From UBA11524 sp964464815 (GTDB taxonomy: Bacteria > Bacillota > Clostridia > Christensenellales > Aristaeellaceae), in NCBI GenBank assembly GCA_964464815.1, contig CAYXHF010000003.1:1-64000 (forward strand): 64,000 nt of DNA, in the 5' to 3' direction. The notes under the pieces were generated by a model. That model was not told the origin of the DNA, searched no databases, and saw only the letters and a list, made by a program, of their open reading frames with translations. The position numbers were made by a program, and so were the translations under genes. Of this stretch, positions 1 to 9,377 are shown in pieces. Position 1 is the first letter of the stretch, and each line of letters opens with the position of its first letter.

Positions 1-873
1 GGTGGCGGAGGTGAAGAAGTACTGCTGCTTCAGACGGAGCAGCTTGCCCTCATAGTGATTGTCTTCCGGATAGAGGATGTTGGAAATGGCCTCGGCCAGC
101 TCCTTCTCCTCGGTGGCCTGCACAAAGTGACCGTGGTTGAAGTCGCTCAGGTCGATACGCTTGGGAGCGCGGGCGCTCCACAGACGCAGGCTGTTGACGG
201 TGGAAGTGTCATAGCCAACCAGCGGCATGTCGTAGGGGACAGCCTCCACGGTGTTGTAGCCAACGTGACGGAAGGTCATGCGGCCGTTTTCATTGACCAT
301 TTCCACATGGCCGTTGAAGTGAACCTCGCACGCGTCCTCCATGACCGGCATTTCCCAGACGTTGCCGTTGCCCAGCCAGTAGTCGGGCAGCTCAACCTGC
401 TGGCCATCCACGATCTTCTGACGGAACAGGCCGTACTCGTAGCGGATGGAGCAGCCCATGCTGGGCAGGTCGAGGGACGCCAGAGAGTCCATGAAGCAAG
501 CCGCCAGACGGCCCAGGCCGCCATTGCCCAGCGCGGGTTCGGGCTCTTCCTGGAGCACCTTGTCCACGTCAATGTGCAGCTCCTCCATCGCCTCACGATA
601 GGCGTCGCTGGAAACGAGGTTCAGGATATTGGTGTACAGGCTGCGGCCCATCAGGAATTCCACGGAGAGATAGAACAGACGCTTGTTGTTGTTCGTCTTG
701 CGCTCTTCGCGGGAAATCATCCACTTCTGCATGATTTGGTCACGCACGGTGGACGCCAGGGCGCGATAAATCTGGCCGTTAGACGCCTCTTCGATGGTAC
801 GGCCGTTATAGCGCTGAAGCTTGCCGATAATAGAGGCTTTGATGGAATCCTTATCAAAAGATGTGGTAGGCAT
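1..873 (-). CDS. glgP: Glycogen/starch/alpha-glucan phosphorylase, N-terminal part
   Basis: This is the first 291 codons of a glucan phosphorylase (GT35), which removes glucose-1-phosphate from glycogen or maltodextrin in the cytoplasm using pyridoxal phosphate. The protein opens MPTTSFDKDS and carries family hallmarks: YLSVEFLMGRSL (allosteric/active-site region), then EPALGNGGLGRLAACFMDSL and the GCSIRYEYGLFRQ stretch. The PLP lysine lies in the C-terminal half, outside the window, so activity cannot be judged. The ATG at 873 has an AGGAGG site a few bases upstream, and a strong promoter lies about 100 bp away, so it is probably the first or only gene of its transcript. Family assignment is firm; substrate preference is unknown. 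Confidence 0.95.
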   Translation of the reverse strand, partial: MPTTSFDKDSIKASIIGKLQRYNGRTIEEASNGQIYRALASTVRDQIMQKWMISREERKTNNNKRLFYLSVEFLMGRSLYTNILNLVSSDAYREAMEELHIDVDKVLQEEPEPALGNGGLGRLAACFMDSLASLDLPSMGCSIRYEYGLFRQKIVDGQQVELPDYWLGNGNVWEMPVMEDACEVHFNGHVEMVNENGRMTFRHVGYNTVEAVPYDMPLVGYDTSTVNSLRLWSARAPKRIDLSDFNHGHFVQATEEKELAEAISNILYPEDNHYEGKLLRLKQQYFFTSAT

Positions 874-968
874 GGGAATCCTCCTTCTATTTTACAAAGG
901 GTCTTCTGATGAATGCCCTGTTTGGGATACCAGTGAATTGGCAGATGATAGTCTGCCCACGATTTAAT

Positions 969-997
969 ATCATATCACAGAATTGAAAAATTGACAA
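969..997 (-). promoter_or_regulatory. Sigma-A-type promoter for glgP
   Basis: On the minus strand TTGTCA (992-997) and TATGAT (969-974) are separated by exactly 17 bp, about 95 bp upstream of the glgP start. No other gene follows on this strand before glgP. Confidence 0.75.
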
Positions 998-1105
998 GTC
1001 AGTGACATGTGTTCACCCGTCATGAACTGCCATTTATCGCCCGAATTTTCCATCAAAGGCGACCGAAAAAGGGACGAAAATGACGAAAGTACGGCTTTTT
1101 TACAG

Positions 1106-1138
1106 AAAAAACCGGGTCGTGCGCGTGGCAACGACCCG
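1106..1138 (-). terminator. Intrinsic terminator of the Mrp-like operon
   Basis: An 8-bp stem (CGGGTCGT/ACGACCCG, arms 1113-1120 and 1131-1138) with a 10-nt loop is followed on the minus strand by a T-rich run. It lies about 30 bp past the stop codon of the last operon gene. Confidence 0.75.
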
Positions 1139-1166
1139 AAAAAAGCGAAAAATCACTTTTCTGACC

Positions 1167-3206
1167 TTATTGCAGCAAATACATGCAAGTTACATAGAGA
1201 CCAATGCAAAGCAGCAGCAAGCCGAAGGAAATGCTGACGCTCATGCTACGGATGCCGTCGGAAATCTCCCGGACGGAGGCATCCAGCACGTACTCGAAGT
1301 CCGTGCGCATGGGATGACGCTGCAACAGCGTGCGGTTGAGCAGACGCGCCAGCGAATTCAGCAGGCAGCCCAGCGTGTAGGTGAAGCGGTTGCCCACCGG
1401 TACGGGCTTGTGCGTCTGGCGCATGCGGAACACGCTCTTGCGTGCCACCAGCACGATTGCCTCGGGCAGCTCGGCGATGAAGCGGAACACCAGCGTCAGC
1501 ACCTGCGGCAGCAGCGTCAGCAGCACCGGGCGGTACACAGCATCCTCCAAATCCAGCTTCGCCGGCCAGAGGTTCACGTAGGCGCGCACGCCGCTTTCGT
1601 CCTTGCGGGTCAGGAAGGGCAGGACAATCAGCAGATAGACGGCAAGGCCGATGCCAATGGAAATGGCCGCACCCTGCAAATTCTCCGTGCTGAAGAATGC
1701 CAGTGCCTGCGGAATGGACGAGACGGCGAAGAACGAAGCGCACTTGTCAGCGATGGGCTGCATCAGCTGATTCGGCAGCGCACCCAGGAAGGGAAGCACC
1801 AGCGCACTGCCCACGAGGGCGATGGTCGTCGGCACGTTCATGTAGTGGCGCATGCCGTCGAACTCCTGCTGACGCGTGGGGTGCTTCTGCCAGAACAGGC
1901 AGATGTAGAGCTTGCTCATGTACGCAACGGTCAGGCCGCCACTAATCAGGAACAGCACCTCTGCCACCTTGTAGCCCATCCACGGCGCACCGACTGCCTG
2001 CATTTCGCCTATCAGCTCCAGCAGCGCCTCGTGCAGCAAACTCTTGCTGTTATAGCCACTGCCCAGCGGCGGAATGCACGCAATGCTCAGCGCGCCCAGC
2101 AGGAAGGCAATGTGCAGCAGCGGCTTTTTGCGGCCAAAGCCACGCACGTCGTTGAGGTCAAGGGCATGCAGATTCATGTACACCACACCGGCGGCCATGA
2201 ACAGCGTCAGCTTAATCAGCGAGTGGTTGACCATGTGCAGCACCGTGCCGTAGGCGGCCAGAGAACCGGCATCGCCCAGCAACACAAGCGTGGCCAGGCC
2301 AAAGACGATGAAGCCAATCTGACTCATCGAGGAGCAGGCCAGCGTCCGCTTGAGGTCGGTGGAGAACAGCGCCAGCAGGGCACCCATGAACATGGTGACA
2401 ATGGCAAGCACCATCAGGGCGTTGCCGAAAGCAGCATTGCCCTGCATCAGATTCGCGCACAGGACAATCAGGCCGAACACGCCGGACTTGGTCAGAATGC
2501 CGGACAGCAGCGCAGAAGCGGGTGCGGGTGCAACCGGGTGCGCCTTGGGCAGCCAGATGTGCAGCGGGAACAGACCTGCCTTGGCGGCAAAGCCCATCAG
2601 CGTCAGCCAGACCGGCAGGGTCACATTCGCCGTCCCCATGGCCTGACGCAATTCAGCAAATTGCAGCGTGCCCAGCTGGTGATGGAGCAGGAACAGACCC
2701 ATCAGCGTGGTCAGGCCGCCAATGACCGCCACCGCCAGATACGTACCGGCGGCACGCAGCGCACCGGGCGTTTCCTCGTGTGCAACCCATGCATAGCTGG
2801 CAAAGGACATGATTTCAAAGAACAGGAAGGTTGTACCAAGGTTATCGGAGAGGAACACACCCAGCGTCGCGCCAAGCGTCATCAGGTTGAAGAAGCTGTA
2901 GCGGGCCTTGTTGCCATGATGCTGGAAGTACTCCGGGGAGAACAGGCCGGTCATCATCCACATGAAGGATGCCACGGCGGTGTAAATGCTGCGGAAGCCA
3001 TCCGCGCGCAGATACAGACCTAGACCGCAGAAGTCCGGCAGGGAAACCGTCTGCTCACCGCTAAGGGCAAGGGCGATGCTGCCAAGGAAGACAACAATCC
3101 CTGTCAGGCTGACGAGCAGGTTCATGCCCTGCTCATTGCGCCGACCCAGCACATAGGCGGCAATGGCGCAAAGGAACGGCAGGAAGACCAGACAAATCAA
3201 AAGCAT
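1167..3206 (-). CDS. NuoL/MrpA-like proton-conducting membrane subunit
   Basis: A 679-residue polytopic membrane protein of the antiporter-like family shared by Mrp antiporters, complex I (NuoL/M/N) and membrane-bound hydrogenases (HyfB). The two residues that mark the ion channel are present: the TM5 glutamate in FFEIM (E131) and the TM7 lysine in AAKAGLFPLH (K209). After the 14-TM core comes a basic C-terminal stretch (about 560-650) and one last TM helix, longer than MrpD-type subunits and reminiscent of HyfB/NuoL. It is the last gene of the ten-gene operon, 18 bp after its neighbour, with a strong AAGGAGG site. It probably serves as one ion-translocating module of the complex. Whether it moves H+ or Na+ cannot be read from the sequence. 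Confidence 0.85.
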   Translation of the reverse strand: MLLICLVFLPFLCAIAAYVLGRRNEQGMNLLVSLTGIVVFLGSIALALSGEQTVSLPDFCGLGLYLRADGFRSIYTAVASFMWMMTGLFSPEYFQHHGNKARYSFFNLMTLGATLGVFLSDNLGTTFLFFEIMSFASYAWVAHEETPGALRAAGTYLAVAVIGGLTTLMGLFLLHHQLGTLQFAELRQAMGTANVTLPVWLTLMGFAAKAGLFPLHIWLPKAHPVAPAPASALLSGILTKSGVFGLIVLCANLMQGNAAFGNALMVLAIVTMFMGALLALFSTDLKRTLACSSMSQIGFIVFGLATLVLLGDAGSLAAYGTVLHMVNHSLIKLTLFMAAGVVYMNLHALDLNDVRGFGRKKPLLHIAFLLGALSIACIPPLGSGYNSKSLLHEALLELIGEMQAVGAPWMGYKVAEVLFLISGGLTVAYMSKLYICLFWQKHPTRQQEFDGMRHYMNVPTTIALVGSALVLPFLGALPNQLMQPIADKCASFFAVSSIPQALAFFSTENLQGAAISIGIGLAVYLLIVLPFLTRKDESGVRAYVNLWPAKLDLEDAVYRPVLLTLLPQVLTLVFRFIAELPEAIVLVARKSVFRMRQTHKPVPVGNRFTYTLGCLLNSLARLLNRTLLQRHPMRTDFEYVLDASVREISDGIRSMSVSISFGLLLLCIGLYVTCMYLLQ

Positions 3207-3224
3207 CTTTTCACCCTCCTTGCG

Positions 3225-4697
3225 TCAGAAAATGAGGCCAGAGGCCACATTACGCAGGAATGTGACCAGCGGCTGGGACCACAGGCCCAGCGCCACCATC
3301 AGGAACGAAAGAATGCCCATGGGCAGAAGCATCATCCAGGATGGATCACGCTTTTGCGCAGAAAGGGCGGCCTGATCGGTATTGACCGGACGGAAGTACA
3401 TGGGAATCGCCGCGCCAAAGAGATACACCGCGGTCAGAATCGCGGAAATAATCAGGCAGGCAATCGCTACCGTGCCCATCGGAAGACCCGTGGCTGCGGC
3501 GGCTGTGAGCAGATTCCACTTGCTGACAAAGCCGGAGAGCGGCGGCGTGCCGATCAGCGAGATGCTGCCCAGCAGGAAGATGGCGCAGGTGACAGGCATG
3601 ACTTTGCTGTAGCCACGCAGATCCTGCACGTATTCCTTCTCCGTCTTGACCAGAATCGCACCGGCGCAGTAGAACAGGGTGATTTTAATCACGCCGTGAA
3701 TGACCAGATGCGTCAGGCTGCCCGTCATGCCGTCGGGCGTCATCAATGCCGCACCCATGAGCATGTAGGACAGGTTGGAGATGGTCGAGTAGGCCAGACG
3801 GCGCTTCAAGTGCTGTTCGCGCACGGCCATGGTCGAGCCGAAGAGAATCGTGAAGCAGCTCAGCGCCAGCGCAATCGTTTGCGCCTCCGTACCATAGAGG
3901 AAGCTTGCGCCAAAGGAGTAGTAAATGACGCGAAGCACGGCATACGCACCCGCATTCACGACAGCCACCGCGTGCAGCAGCGCCGTCACCGGCGTGGGCG
4001 CAACCGAGGCGGCCGGCAGCCAGGCGTACATCGGGAAGACAGCCGCCTTCGTGCCAAAGCCCACAAAGGCCAGCAGGAAGACGATGCGCAGCAGCGTCTC
4101 CACACCCGCAATCTTCGTCTCATCCAGCACGCCGCCCAGCACGAAATCGGTCGTCGTGCCGTAATGGATGATGAACACCAGCGCAATGAAGGCAAGCGCC
4201 GCGCCGGAAATGGAGAAGGTCAGGTACTTGCGGCCGGCGCGGATGGACATGGTGTCCTTCTTATGCACAACCAGCGGCAGGGTGATGAGCGTCAGGCACT
4301 CATAGAAGACGTAGAGGGAGAACAGATTGGCCGAGAAGGCAATGGCCAGCGTGACGCCATAGGTCATCGTGTAGAAGCTGAAGAACGTGTTCGGACGCTC
4401 CTCATGCTGCATATACTCAAAGCCATACAGCGATGCAATCGGCCACAGGATGGACACCAGTCCCGCAAAGACACAGCTCATGCCGTCAATGCGGAAGGAC
4501 AGCGCCAGGGAATCGGTCATGTGGTAAAGCACGAACGTGGTATCCGTGCGCGTGAGCAGCAGCACCCAGGTCAGCACGCTGGTCAGCAGCACAACGGCCT
4601 CCACATAGATGGCACGGACGCGGGTATCGCTCAGCCGCATCAGTCCCATCAGCGCGCCGCCGAAAATGGGCAGCGCCAGCGTCAAGAATAACAACAT
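3225..4697 (-). CDS. MrpD/NuoN-like proton-conducting membrane subunit (third copy)
   Basis: This 490-residue membrane protein has about 14 predicted TM helices and belongs to the proton-conducting transporter family. The signature TM5 glutamate (FYECLT, E133) and TM7 lysine (GTKAAVFPMYAW, K217) are both kept, so it looks like a working ion channel rather than a decayed duplicate. It lies between two other paralogues in the operon with intergenic gaps of 13 and 18 bp and has its own AAGGAGG ribosome-binding site. Being a separate paralogue from the upstream 493-residue subunit, it suggests stepwise gene duplication. Its exact counterpart in Mrp or Mbh cannot be fixed without a tree. Confidence 0.85.
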   Translation of the reverse strand: MLLFLTLALPIFGGALMGLMRLSDTRVRAIYVEAVVLLTSVLTWVLLLTRTDTTFVLYHMTDSLALSFRIDGMSCVFAGLVSILWPIASLYGFEYMQHEERPNTFFSFYTMTYGVTLAIAFSANLFSLYVFYECLTLITLPLVVHKKDTMSIRAGRKYLTFSISGAALAFIALVFIIHYGTTTDFVLGGVLDETKIAGVETLLRIVFLLAFVGFGTKAAVFPMYAWLPAASVAPTPVTALLHAVAVVNAGAYAVLRVIYYSFGASFLYGTEAQTIALALSCFTILFGSTMAVREQHLKRRLAYSTISNLSYMLMGAALMTPDGMTGSLTHLVIHGVIKITLFYCAGAILVKTEKEYVQDLRGYSKVMPVTCAIFLLGSISLIGTPPLSGFVSKWNLLTAAAATGLPMGTVAIACLIISAILTAVYLFGAAIPMYFRPVNTDQAALSAQKRDPSWMMLLPMGILSFLMVALGLWSQPLVTFLRNVASGLIF

Positions 4698-4710
4698 ATG
4701 CGCTTCCTCC

Positions 4711-6192
4711 TTACAGCAGTGCGTTCAGAATCGGGGTCAGGACATTGGTCAGCAGGCTCGGGAACATGCCCAGCAGCACGGACAGCACCGTCAGCACCAG
4801 CATCGGCACCAGCATCGACGCGGGCGCCTCGCAGGAGGCGACGCTGTCGGTCTGCTCCGCATAGTCCTTACCGGGGAAGAAGCCACGCAGGACGATGGGC
4901 ATCAGGTAACCTGCCGTCAGCAGGGCAGAAAGCAGCAGCACCACCGGGCCGAACCAGTTCAGCCATGCAGGAACGCCCGTCATGGACAGGCTGCCCATGG
5001 CCAGCTCCCATTTGCTGAGGAAGCCCAGACACGGCGGGATGCCAATCAGACCGAGGCTGGCAATGGCAAAGCACCACAGCGTCACCGGCATGCGCTTGCC
5101 AATACCAACCAGGTCGCGCACCTGTGTCTTGTTCGTTTGCAGGATGATAGCACCTGCGCCCATGAAGAGCGTGTCCTTCACCAGCGAGTGGCACACCACA
5201 TGCAGCAACGCACCCAGCATGCCAATGGGATGCAGCGTGCTCAGGCCAAAGACAACATAGCTGACCTGGCTGACGGAAGACCACGCCAGACGCTTTTTCA
5301 GATGCTGTTCACGGTAAGCAAGGAGCGAGCCGATGAACACCGTCAGGAGCGACAGCACCATCAGCACCAGCTGCACCCAGCTGTCACGGAGGAAATCGAC
5401 GCCGATAAAGCAGGTGATCACGCGCACTAGGCCCAAAACGCCCGCTTTGGTAATCACGCCCGAAAGCACCGCGGAGGCCGGAGACGGCGCAGCAGGATGT
5501 GCCGTGGGCAGCCAGCCATGCAACGGATACAGACCGGCCTTTGCGCCAAAGCCCAGCAGCATCACGCCGCTGATGGCCAGCACAAAGCCTTCATGGCCGT
5601 TCACACGGCTCATGTCCAGCACGCCACCGGGCGCAAAGGACAAACTGGTGGTGTAGGGAGCAATCGCGAACACACCCAGCAGCACCAGAGACGCGCCGAC
5701 AATGGAGTAAATCAGGTACTTGATACCGGCGGCAACGGCTTCCTTCGTGCCGGAGTGCATCACCATCGGCATGGTCAGGAGCGTCATGGCCTCATAGAAC
5801 ATGTAGAAGGTGACGATGCTGCCCGACATGCACAGGCCCATCAGCGCCGCCAGCGTCAGCAGATACAGGCTGTAGAAGCGCGTCTGGTGGCCTTCATGCG
5901 CCATGTAGTGGAAGGAATAGATACCCGCCATTGTCCAGACAAACGCCATCAGGATGCTGAAAACAATGCTGATGCTGTCTGCATGCAGGAAAACGGCCAG
6001 ATTGTCAGACAGCGTGAACAGCGGCATGTCGCCTTCGCCCAGCAAAAATGCGGGCAGCAGGGAAACAAGCGTCAGGAGCAAACCGGCGCAAACCAGCATG
6101 CGACGCGGCTTTTCTGCCTGAAACGGCTTGGTCAGCAGCACAAGACCGGCCGCCATCGGCAGCAATAGGGGAAGAAGCAACCAAATATTCAT
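4711..6192 (-). CDS. MrpD/NuoM-like proton-conducting membrane subunit (second copy)
   Basis: A 493-residue, roughly 14-TM antiporter-like subunit. It carries the conserved TM5 glutamate (FYEAMTLLT, E134) and TM7 lysine (GAKAGLYPLHGWLP, K218), and the HPAAPSPASA loop typical of NuoM/MrpD proteins. It starts 15 bp after the stop of the MrpD gene with a GGGAGG site, consistent with co-translation in one complex. Standard Mrp antiporters have one MrpD and one MrpA; this is an additional module. It may face a further ion channel of the same complex. Function is inferred from family only. Confidence 0.85.
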   Translation of the reverse strand: MNIWLLLPLLLPMAAGLVLLTKPFQAEKPRRMLVCAGLLLTLVSLLPAFLLGEGDMPLFTLSDNLAVFLHADSISIVFSILMAFVWTMAGIYSFHYMAHEGHQTRFYSLYLLTLAALMGLCMSGSIVTFYMFYEAMTLLTMPMVMHSGTKEAVAAGIKYLIYSIVGASLVLLGVFAIAPYTTSLSFAPGGVLDMSRVNGHEGFVLAISGVMLLGFGAKAGLYPLHGWLPTAHPAAPSPASAVLSGVITKAGVLGLVRVITCFIGVDFLRDSWVQLVLMVLSLLTVFIGSLLAYREQHLKKRLAWSSVSQVSYVVFGLSTLHPIGMLGALLHVVCHSLVKDTLFMGAGAIILQTNKTQVRDLVGIGKRMPVTLWCFAIASLGLIGIPPCLGFLSKWELAMGSLSMTGVPAWLNWFGPVVLLLSALLTAGYLMPIVLRGFFPGKDYAEQTDSVASCEAPASMLVPMLVLTVLSVLLGMFPSLLTNVLTPILNALL

Positions 6193-6207
6193 CTTTCGTT
6201 TCCTCCC

Positions 6208-7713
6208 TTAGCCGAACGTAGCCAGTCCGGCGGTAATCATGTTGACCAGCGACTGAGAATACAGGCCCAGCGCCACGTTGACAATGGAGAAGGCCACCAG
6301 CGCGGCGTTGAAGCAGAAGCCACGGCGGCCACGCTCCACAGAGTACACAGCGCCCGGCAGTGGCTTGCGGTAGAGCGTAATGACCGTGCGCAGGAAGTAC
6401 ATGGTGTTCAGCCACGTGGAAATGGCCAGCGTCACCAGCACCAGCATGGGTCGCGCACCACCGGCATTCATGGCGGCCAGGGCGAAGTTCAGCTTGGAGG
6501 CGAAGCCGCCCAGGAACGGGAAGCCGACCATGCTCAACGCGCCAATGGAGAAGGCAACACCGGCGATGGGGCTGCGATAGCCCGCACCGCGCAAATCGCG
6601 GAACTGCTTGGAGTTGCCCGACGCATCCGCCAGACCGCCGGCGGCCAGGAACAGCATGCTCTTGCACACGGCGTGGCTGAAAATGTGGAACACAGCGGCC
6701 ATCATGCCCGCATCCGTGCCCAGGCCAATGCCCATGAACACATAACCAATCTGCGCCACGGAGGAGAAGGCAATCATGCGGCGGACGTCATTCTGGCGAA
6801 TGGCGGAGATACTGCCCATAATCATGCCGACCAGCGCGAAGACGAACAGCACGTCCTGAATGCCCGTGGAGACAATGACCTCCAGGCCAATGACGCGGTA
6901 CATAATCTTCATCAGCAGGAAGATATAGCCCTTGCTGACCAGCGAGGACAGCACCGCGGCCGAGGTGGGCGTGGAGTACGCATAGGCATCCGGCACCCAG
7001 GTATGGAAGGGAAACAGTGCGCTCTTTATCGACAGGCCGATGGAAATCAGTGCCACGACGACGGTCAGCGGCAGCTGATACGCGCCGGACTGTGCCAGGG
7101 TTGCCACGGCCTCCTTGATGTTGCTCATCAGCAGATGACCGGTCAGGTCATACAGCAGGATGATGCCCAGCAGGAACAGACCCGAGCCAATCAGGTTCAT
7201 AATCATGTAGCGCGTGGCGGCTACCAGCGTGCGTCCACGCTTACGGATAGCAATGAGCGCACAGGCGGCCAGCGTCATGATTTCCAGGAAGACGTAGGCG
7301 GTGAAAATGTCGTTGGTGTACACCTGCGCCATCAGCGCGGCGGTCAGCAGCAGCAGAACGACGTAGTACAGGCTGACCTTGTTCTGGTCAATGTGCTCGT
7401 CAATCTTTTTCAGGCCGCCAAGCAGGCTCAGCAGCATAATCAGGCTGAAGAAGAACGCCGTCACGGCTTCCAGCTGACCGGCGCGAATCTCGTTGCCCCA
7501 CGGTGCGGGAAAGTGACCCATCATGTAGGTGTATGTTTCCGCGCCCGAAAAGAAAATGCCCGTAATCAGCGCCGAGCAGGCGGTCACAATCAGCAGCACC
7601 GTCATCGTCCAGTAGCGCGCCCAGCGCGGCTTGAGGATGCTGGTAATCGCGGCCGAAGCCAGCGGGAGCAGGATACACAGATAGGGAATCGAATGCCAAA
7701 GCGGCTGCGACAT
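6208..7713 (-). CDS. mrpD: Mrp antiporter subunit D (MrpD/MbhH-like)
   Basis: A 501-residue proton-conducting transporter that, by position directly after mrpC, corresponds to MrpD (MbhH in membrane-bound hydrogenase). Channel residues are present: E144 in FLEIMTLA and K230 in IKSALFPFHTWVP. The start is taken at 7713, where the ATG overlaps the mrpC stop as TGATG and a GGAGGAGG site lies at good distance; a longer reading frame to 7737 has no ribosome-binding site. The overlap implies translational coupling. MrpD in Bacillus is needed for Na+/H+ exchange; here the exchanged ion is not determined. Confidence 0.9.
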   Translation of the reverse strand: MSQPLWHSIPYLCILLPLASAAITSILKPRWARYWTMTVLLIVTACSALITGIFFSGAETYTYMMGHFPAPWGNEIRAGQLEAVTAFFFSLIMLLSLLGGLKKIDEHIDQNKVSLYYVVLLLLTAALMAQVYTNDIFTAYVFLEIMTLAACALIAIRKRGRTLVAATRYMIMNLIGSGLFLLGIILLYDLTGHLLMSNIKEAVATLAQSGAYQLPLTVVVALISIGLSIKSALFPFHTWVPDAYAYSTPTSAAVLSSLVSKGYIFLLMKIMYRVIGLEVIVSTGIQDVLFVFALVGMIMGSISAIRQNDVRRMIAFSSVAQIGYVFMGIGLGTDAGMMAAVFHIFSHAVCKSMLFLAAGGLADASGNSKQFRDLRGAGYRSPIAGVAFSIGALSMVGFPFLGGFASKLNFALAAMNAGGARPMLVLVTLAISTWLNTMYFLRTVITLYRKPLPGAVYSVERGRRGFCFNAALVAFSIVNVALGLYSQSLVNMITAGLATFG

Positions 7714-8081
7714 CAGGTTTCCTCCTCCTTTCGGCACATGGCGGTGATTTCGTCAATGTCCAGCGTGTGGTACTGGCGGTACAATCGCACCGTCAGCGCC
7801 AGCATCAGCGCCGTCACGGACACGGACACGACAATGCCCGTCAGCACAAGACCAGCGGGAATCGGGTTGATGTAGGCATCCATCGCGGTGACGTTATCCA
7901 CCACAATGGGAGCGCTGCGCCCGGCAACATAGCCCTTGAGCGCCAGAAACAGATAGATGGCACTGTCCATCATCGAAAAGCCGATAATCTTCTTAATCAT
8001 GTTTTTGTGCAGCAGCAGCGTTGTAAAGCCAATGCCGAACAGAACCATGGCGGCCATTTCTTCGTAGTTTGTCAGATTCAT
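7713..8081 (-). CDS. mrpC: Mrp antiporter subunit C (MrpC/NuoK-like)
   Basis: A small three-TM protein (122 residues) of the MrpC/NuoK family, starting MNLTNYEEMAAM. The helix 2 region with KKIIGFSMMDSAIYLF and the last helix with GLVLTGIVVSVSVTAL match the family. In complex I NuoK forms part of the proton path next to the antiporter-like subunits, and MrpC fills that place. The start at 8081 lies a few bases after the upstream stop codon; the frame remains open to 8156, but the upstream portion overlaps the previous gene and looks unlike an Mrp N terminus. The stop overlaps the mrpD start (TGATG). Confidence 0.9.
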   Translation of the reverse strand: MNLTNYEEMAAMVLFGIGFTTLLLHKNMIKKIIGFSMMDSAIYLFLALKGYVAGRSAPIVVDNVTAMDAYINPIPAGLVLTGIVVSVSVTALMLALTVRLYRQYHTLDIDEITAMCRKEEET

Positions 8082-8085
8082 GGCG

Positions 8086-9105
8086 TTACATATCTCCCTT
8101 TCTGAACAGCGTGTAGAAGGCATACATCGTGCAGCAAACCACCAGACCAACGGCAATGTTGAGGTAGGGAATCAGACCGGCGGAGAAAATCATGCCGGGT
8201 GTGCCCGTGGTGATGATGGAGGGCAGGTGATTGGCGCCGGTAAAGAAGCTGTACGCCTTGCTCATGGCATAGAAGGACAGAGCAAAAAAGGACACAATCC
8301 GGAATGTGGTGAAAGTAAAGAAACGCTCCGTGCGCTTGAAGCCGAAGGCGTTCAGGTACAGAATCAGACCAGCGCCCATGATGGCGCCACCGGAGAAGCC
8401 GCCACCGGGAGAAATGTGACCATTCAGGATGATGTAAACGCCGAACATGAGGATAAGCGGCACAAGGAAGGAGGCAGCATGCTGGAGAATGGCGTCATTC
8501 TTCGGCTCATACATGCGGTCATCGGCCTCGGCCTCCAGCTGTTCGGTGGAGGGCTTGCCGTCCTTGCCACTGGAAACGCGCAGCAGAATCACCACAGAGC
8601 ATGCAGCGATGAACAGCACGTTCGATTCACCCAGCGTGTCAAAGGCACGGTAGTCCAGAATCATGCCGGCGACGATGTTGACCGCACCGGTTTCCTCCAT
8701 GCCCTTTTCGATGTAGCGCTGGCTTACCTCGTTGTTGACAGGGTTGTCAGGATTGCCAAAGGGCGGCAGATAGCTGGCCGTGAGCAGCAAAACCCAGATG
8801 ATGGAGCAGCACACGACGACCGACAGCAGACGATAGAGCCACGTCAGCAGCTTGTTGCCGCGCGTGCGCGCCCACTGGTGATAGCGCTCGTAGATGGTTT
8901 CATCCTGCTTCAGGCTGTCCTGGCGATGCTTTTCGTAGAGTGCTTCGCGGGAAACAGCCTCCTGCGTGCCGGGAACAAGATGCTCGGCGCTGCTTTCGTC
9001 CAGCTCATGTACCATGAAGTCATCCAGCAGACCGGAACCGCCGTCCAGCCACTTGAGCAGACGCGGAAACCAGCTGTTTTCGTAATTATTCCTGATCTTC
9101 GCCAT
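8086..9105 (-). CDS. MbhE-like/MrpB fusion subunit
   Basis: This 339-residue protein seems to join two subunits. The N-terminal third (about 1-180) has a hydrophilic head, one TM helix near 85-110 and a region resembling MbhE or the C-terminal part of MrpA (motif EKGMEETGAVNIVAGMILDY, residues about 150-170). The C-terminal part (about 200-335) is an MrpB domain with the diagnostic GHISPGGGFSGG loop and four TM helices. In archaeal Mbh these are separate genes (mbhE, mbhF). The gene overlaps the preceding DUF4040 gene by 20 bp and has an AAAGGAG site inside it. It is presumably a core scaffold of the ion-translocating part. The fusion is seen in one open frame with no frameshift. Confidence 0.85.
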   Translation of the reverse strand: MAKIRNNYENSWFPRLLKWLDGGSGLLDDFMVHELDESSAEHLVPGTQEAVSREALYEKHRQDSLKQDETIYERYHQWARTRGNKLLTWLYRLLSVVVCCSIIWVLLLTASYLPPFGNPDNPVNNEVSQRYIEKGMEETGAVNIVAGMILDYRAFDTLGESNVLFIAACSVVILLRVSSGKDGKPSTEQLEAEADDRMYEPKNDAILQHAASFLVPLILMFGVYIILNGHISPGGGFSGGAIMGAGLILYLNAFGFKRTERFFTFTTFRIVSFFALSFYAMSKAYSFFTGANHLPSIITTGTPGMIFSAGLIPYLNIAVGLVVCCTMYAFYTLFRKGDM

Positions 9106-9373
9106 GGGTATTATCTCCTTTCTGTACGCCCTTCTGAATGTCGATGGCGTGAATCTTTTTCAGCGTCACGAACAGAAGAAGACTGGTGATGCCCGCACCC
9201 ACGGCGGCTTCGGTAATCGCAAGGTCAGGGGATTCCAGCAGAATCCAGATGACGCTCATGGCCAGCGACTGCCCCATGAAAATGACCAGTGCGGTCAGCA
9301 GATTCTTCGTCAGAGAAACGGAAATGGCGCAGCTGATGATGAAAACCAGCAGCAGAATGTGCAATACCTGCAT
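9086..9373 (-). CDS. DUF4040/MbhD-like membrane subunit
   Basis: A 95-residue protein with three TM helices, starting MQVLHILLLVFI. The line SPDLAITEAAVGAGITSLL is typical of MbhD and of the corresponding segment near the C terminus of MrpA, where it resembles NuoJ. It lies between mrpG and the MbhE/MrpB fusion, exactly the place of mbhD in Mbh clusters. The start at 9373 follows the mrpG stop by a few bases with AAGGAGGG upstream; the in-frame ATG at 9397 precedes that site and is less likely. The charged C terminus overlaps the next gene. Confidence 0.85.
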   Translation of the reverse strand: MQVLHILLLVFIISCAISVSLTKNLLTALVIFMGQSLAMSVIWILLESPDLAITEAAVGAGITSLLLFVTLKKIHAIDIQKGVQKGDNTHGEDQE

Positions 9374-9377
9374 GGAA

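Noticed and set aside
1113..1138. GGGTCGTG string recalling the ZTP riboswitch
   Set aside because: It is one arm of the Mrp operon terminator, and the second conserved half of the ZTP motif is missing.
1080..3023. A 647-codon plus-strand frame opposite the last Mrp-like gene
   Set aside because: Arg/Gln/His-rich shadow of a membrane protein gene, without site or family.
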